The position numbers were made by a program, and so were the translations under genes. From positions 1 to 41,669 of the IMG/VR virus record IMGVR_UViG_3300037245_000951: a stretch of DNA of 41,669 nt. One strand, written 5' to 3'. The notes under the pieces are model-generated. The model was not told where the DNA came from, ran no database searches, and worked only from the letters and a program-made list of their open reading frames with translations. How positions within the stretch are numbered: position 1 is the first letter of the stretch; each line of letters starts with the position of its first letter. Below, piece by piece: positions 39,841-41,669 of the stretch. The DNA comes from a virus.

Positions 39841-39868
39841 AAAACCCCTCATTTCTATGAGGGGTTTT
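39841..39868. terminator. Strong bidirectional terminator
   Basis: AAAACCCCTCAT (39841-39852) and ATGAGGGGTTTT (39857-39868) form a perfect 12-bp stem with a 4-nt loop and T-runs on both sides. It closes the early operon in the circular reading. Confidence 0.85.
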
Positions 39869-39940
39869 TCGGTTCTTGTTTATTAGATTGGTTCTAAATT
39901 GGGTTCAATCTGTATATTGCTTGGTTAAAAAAAGGGTTTT

Positions 39941-40123
39941 TTAAGCTAGACACTCAATAGCACTTTTCAAATAATCCTCCAGTTCTTTTTTATCTTTGAA
40001 CTCAATGCCCATCTTTTCACCATCCTTTATAAGCTTTGCCTTGCTGTTTTTCTTTAAAACTACATGGCTGCTCGCCTCGTTCAAACTATTAAACTCCCGA
40101 AGTAATTTTACTAAGTCTTTCAC
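39941..40123 (-). CDS. Small charged protein, 60 aa, last early gene
   Basis: GTG start at 40123. Lysine/glutamate-rich, helical; no family recognised. Followed by the strong terminator. The 5' part is repeated exactly at 1-73. Confidence 0.65.
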   Translation of the reverse strand: MKDLVKLLREFNSLNEASSHVVLKKNSKAKLIKDGEKMGIEFKDKKELEDYLKSAIECLA

Positions 40124-40133
40124 GGCTTTAATA

Positions 40134-40373
40134 TTAGGGTTTAAATAGATTTAAGTTGGGGGGTATAAAATGGCAATTTTTTTCATCTTTACATACAGCT
40201 CTCGGGTAGCTTTGAAAAAAACTTGCATTTCGCCAGGACAGCCATAGTTCCGTTTTTGGCTTTAATTCGCCACAAAACCCACAATACAACTCAGGCTCTT
40301 CCATGCCCTCAAAAATTTCTTGACCCGGAATCTCACTACTTTCATTTTGATAGTCTGCTGCTTTTTTTTTCAT
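40134..40373 (-). CDS. Small zinc-finger-like protein, 79 aa (second copy)
   Basis: Same cysteine pairs as the copy at 91-324 with a different last nine residues. See there for the shared features. Only two substitutions (D23G, R55S) precede the divergent end. Confidence 0.75.
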   Translation of the reverse strand: MKKKAADYQNESSEIPGQEIFEGMEEPELYCGFCGELKPKTELWLSWRNASFFQSYPRAVCKDEKNCHFIPPNLNLFKP

Positions 40374-40383
40374 AACTTGAACT

Positions 40384-40821
40384 TTAAGGTGTGAAAATAT
40401 AAATAGGTTTACTGGTATCCCTTACATCGAGATGGACCCAATTAACACCTTCCTCCAGACGAATCGCATAAGGTAACTCGTATTGGTGTTCAATAAGCCA
40501 CCATCTGACCTCAAATGCGGTCATGCCTTCTACGTCAAAGTCGGCCGCTTGCCCGTTTGGGTGGGGGGAGCAATAGATGACTCCTTTTTCTGTTTTGGAG
40601 AGTACAATAGGGTCCATATTGCACCTCAGGCCCCGCTGGGAGAATTGGCCGCCCCATTTCCAATTATTAACGGTGATGCGCTTCCCCAGCTTTTCCCGGA
40701 GCCAGTCAAGGACTATTAAAAGACGGGGATCAAAAAATTGCCAAGCCGTTGCTCCGTACTTAACCAGGACTTGTCGGGATACTAATTCATGTAATTCAAA
40801 GTACTTGGGTACATGTGCCAT
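40384..40821 (-). CDS. M15-family peptidase, probable endolysin (second copy)
   Basis: 145 residues, nine substitutions relative to the copy at 335-772 (for example K9E, D99G and L144T). The zinc and catalytic residues H87, D94, H130 and D132 are all kept, so both copies should be active. Confidence 0.82.
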   Translation of the reverse strand: MAHVPKYFELHELVSRQVLVKYGATAWQFFDPRLLIVLDWLREKLGKRITVNNWKWGGQFSQRGLRCNMDPIVLSKTEKGVIYCSPHPNGQAADFDVEGMTAFEVRWWLIEHQYELPYAIRLEEGVNWVHLDVRDTSKPIYIFTP

Positions 40822-40832
40822 AATATATTTAT

Positions 40833-41414
40833 TTAAAGTTCAAAATCTATTCCAGTTACAACTCGATATACTGCCCTGGTCAATTCGATATTATAGGCAT
40901 CGTGTAGCTTGGACTCGTCCACCTCCAGGCCTAACTCCGTCGCTACTGTTCTAAGCTTGAAGTCCAACATATTCGGGCGCCTGTTGAGGAGGTACTGGGC
41001 TGCCAGGACTCGGACATCTAACGCCGAGGCGTAGAACCATGCACCAAAGTAAGGGTTGCCCATTTGATCGAAAAAGGCCCTTAGAAACTCGTTATCAAAA
41101 GCCGCGTTATTGTAGCCTACCAAATAGGCCTTACTCTTCTTATCGAAGGGGTCTATGTAGGGGTTGAGGATACTAAGAAATTCATTAAAAATCTGATCCC
41201 TTGGCGGGTAGGCCTTAATTTGCTCCTCGGTCACGTCGCCCACCTCAAGGGCTTTGGGTTCTATCTGCGCCCGATCGTGTGGCCGGACTTTAAGATTGAA
41301 GGCCTTAAGCACCTCACCATTTAACTCTACACATCCAACTATCTGGTGGATGTTGTGCTTATTAACCTTAACTCCGGTCGTCCCAAGTTTGTAAAATACT
41401 TTAACTATTTTCAT
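40833..41414 (-). CDS. DnaQ-like exonuclease with lost ExoI and ExoIII acids (second copy)
   Basis: 193 residues. The ExoI motif is YKLGTTG instead of YDLETTG, so both acids are gone. ExoII GYNNAAFDNEF keeps D107. ExoIII is HDAYNIEL, with one residue deleted and the aspartate changed to asparagine. This version cannot be a normal DEDDh exonuclease. The rest of the protein is well conserved with the first copy, so it is not simple decay. Confidence 0.82.
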   Translation of the reverse strand: MKIVKVFYKLGTTGVKVNKHNIHQIVGCVELNGEVLKAFNLKVRPHDRAQIEPKALEVGDVTEEQIKAYPPRDQIFNEFLSILNPYIDPFDKKSKAYLVGYNNAAFDNEFLRAFFDQMGNPYFGAWFYASALDVRVLAAQYLLNRRPNMLDFKLRTVATELGLEVDESKLHDAYNIELTRAVYRVVTGIDFEL

Positions 41415-41418
41415 AACC

Positions 41419-41669
41419 TTATCCTTTTAATCGGTTTCTTAGTCGTTGCATCTTAGCCATATTAGCCTCTGATTTCATAAGCTTATCGGTCTGAACCCTT
41501 TCCGAATCTAGAATCCCGTATGATTCAGCCTCTAGCTTTTCTATCTCCCTGCGTAATCTGCTCTTAGTCATAGGGAGAAAATAGTGGGTCACATAGTAGG
41601 CCTTAATTTTGTGGTACCAGGGCATAACCCCCTTATTAACAAAAATCTTTAATTGGGCAATCCCCAGAA
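41419..41669 (-). CDS. Membrane-anchored coiled-coil protein, partial (second copy)
   Basis: C-terminal part of the same protein as 1373-1729; the frame is open through the right edge, and the membrane segment lies beyond it. Ends RNRLKG versus RNRLKR. Confidence 0.7.
   Translation of the reverse strand, partial: LGIAQLKIFVNKGVMPWYHKIKAYYVTHYFLPMTKSRLRREIEKLEAESYGILDSERVQTDKLMKSEANMAKMQRLRNRLKG

Larger units (their letters stand above)
39257..39940. promoter_or_regulatory. Late control region, repeat-rich
   Basis: No gene is seen in 684 bp. From left to right it holds the late promoter, a TAGGCC...GGCCTA inverted repeat (about 39337-39369), a partial repeat with TTGTTTATCTTTGTTTACC, an AT-rich tract (39480-39560), repeats R2 and R3, a 9-bp hairpin and a strong terminator. 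It is likely the late operator region and perhaps a replication origin. Confidence 0.6.
40051..41669. repeat. Diverged terminal copy of positions 1-1669
   Basis: Gene order and sequence match 1-1669 with scattered substitutions and small indels; the first 98 bp are identical. It could be overlap of a circular unit with strain variation, or a true tandem duplication. Confidence 0.9.

Noticed and set aside
1-41669. Prophage with integrase and att sites
   Set aside because: No integrase, excisionase or tRNA-overlapping att repeat is visible, so lysogeny cannot be supported.

Overview
The window looks like one complete genome unit, plus about 1.6 kb of overlap, of a tailed siphovirus-type phage infecting a member of the Bacteroidota. 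Supporting signs are: (i) every convincing gene lies on the minus strand; (ii) there is a full head-tail module with small and large terminase, portal, scaffold, major capsid protein, a 976-residue tape measure and tail/receptor proteins; (iii) several intergenic gaps carry the Bacteroidota -7 promoter element TAnnTTTG; (iv) Shine-Dalgarno sites are mostly weak; (v) one small protein has the CHKPG...AVPGHLGHGD...GAC motif common in Bacteroidota proteins. No integrase, excisionase, transposase, CRISPR array or rRNA was found.

Positions 1-1669 recur at 40051-41669 as a similar but not identical sequence. The simplest reading is a circular or circularly permuted unit of about 40,050 bp whose two ends were assembled from different variants. 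A real diverged tandem duplication is the alternative.

Layout in the direction of transcription (right to left). The late operon starts in a 680-bp AT-rich, repeat-rich control region (39257-39940). It runs through terS, terL, a structural protein, portal, scaffold, a membrane protein, major capsid, head-tail connection proteins, tail chaperone-like protein, tape measure, two tail proteins and a tail protein with an SGNH hydrolase end (39256 to 21015). A glycine-rich protein with its own promoter and strong ribosome site follows, then two small proteins, a terminator-promoter pair, and a membrane/holin cassette ending at 18210.

A second control region (17793-18209) carries a copy of the same 101-bp repeat found at the head of the late operon. 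The early/middle operon follows: a zinc-ribbon protein, an XRE-type regulator, a RecB/Cas4-like nuclease (DUF2800), a DUF2815 single-strand-binding protein, a tRNA/tRNA-like cluster, a family A DNA polymerase, a DUF4406 protein, a primase-helicase (VapE type), a VRR-NUC nuclease, an SNF2 helicase, an HNH nuclease, a methylase-like protein, nucleotide-pool enzymes (two MazG-like, one dUTPase-like) and many small unknown proteins. It ends with two membrane proteins, a DnaQ-like exonuclease, an M15 peptidase that is the likely endolysin, and two small proteins. In the circular reading this operon ends at the strong hairpin terminator at 39841-39868, just before the late control region.

Most notable: (1) the two copies of the DnaQ-like exonuclease have lost different catalytic residues; (2) a 101-bp repeat with a TAAACAA-N3-TTGTTTA dyad sits at the head of both operons; (3) nearly identical promoter-like modules are dispersed in the early region; (4) a 134-nt tRNA-like element contains a second, nested tRNA-like stem; (5) several real-looking small genes are easy to miss.
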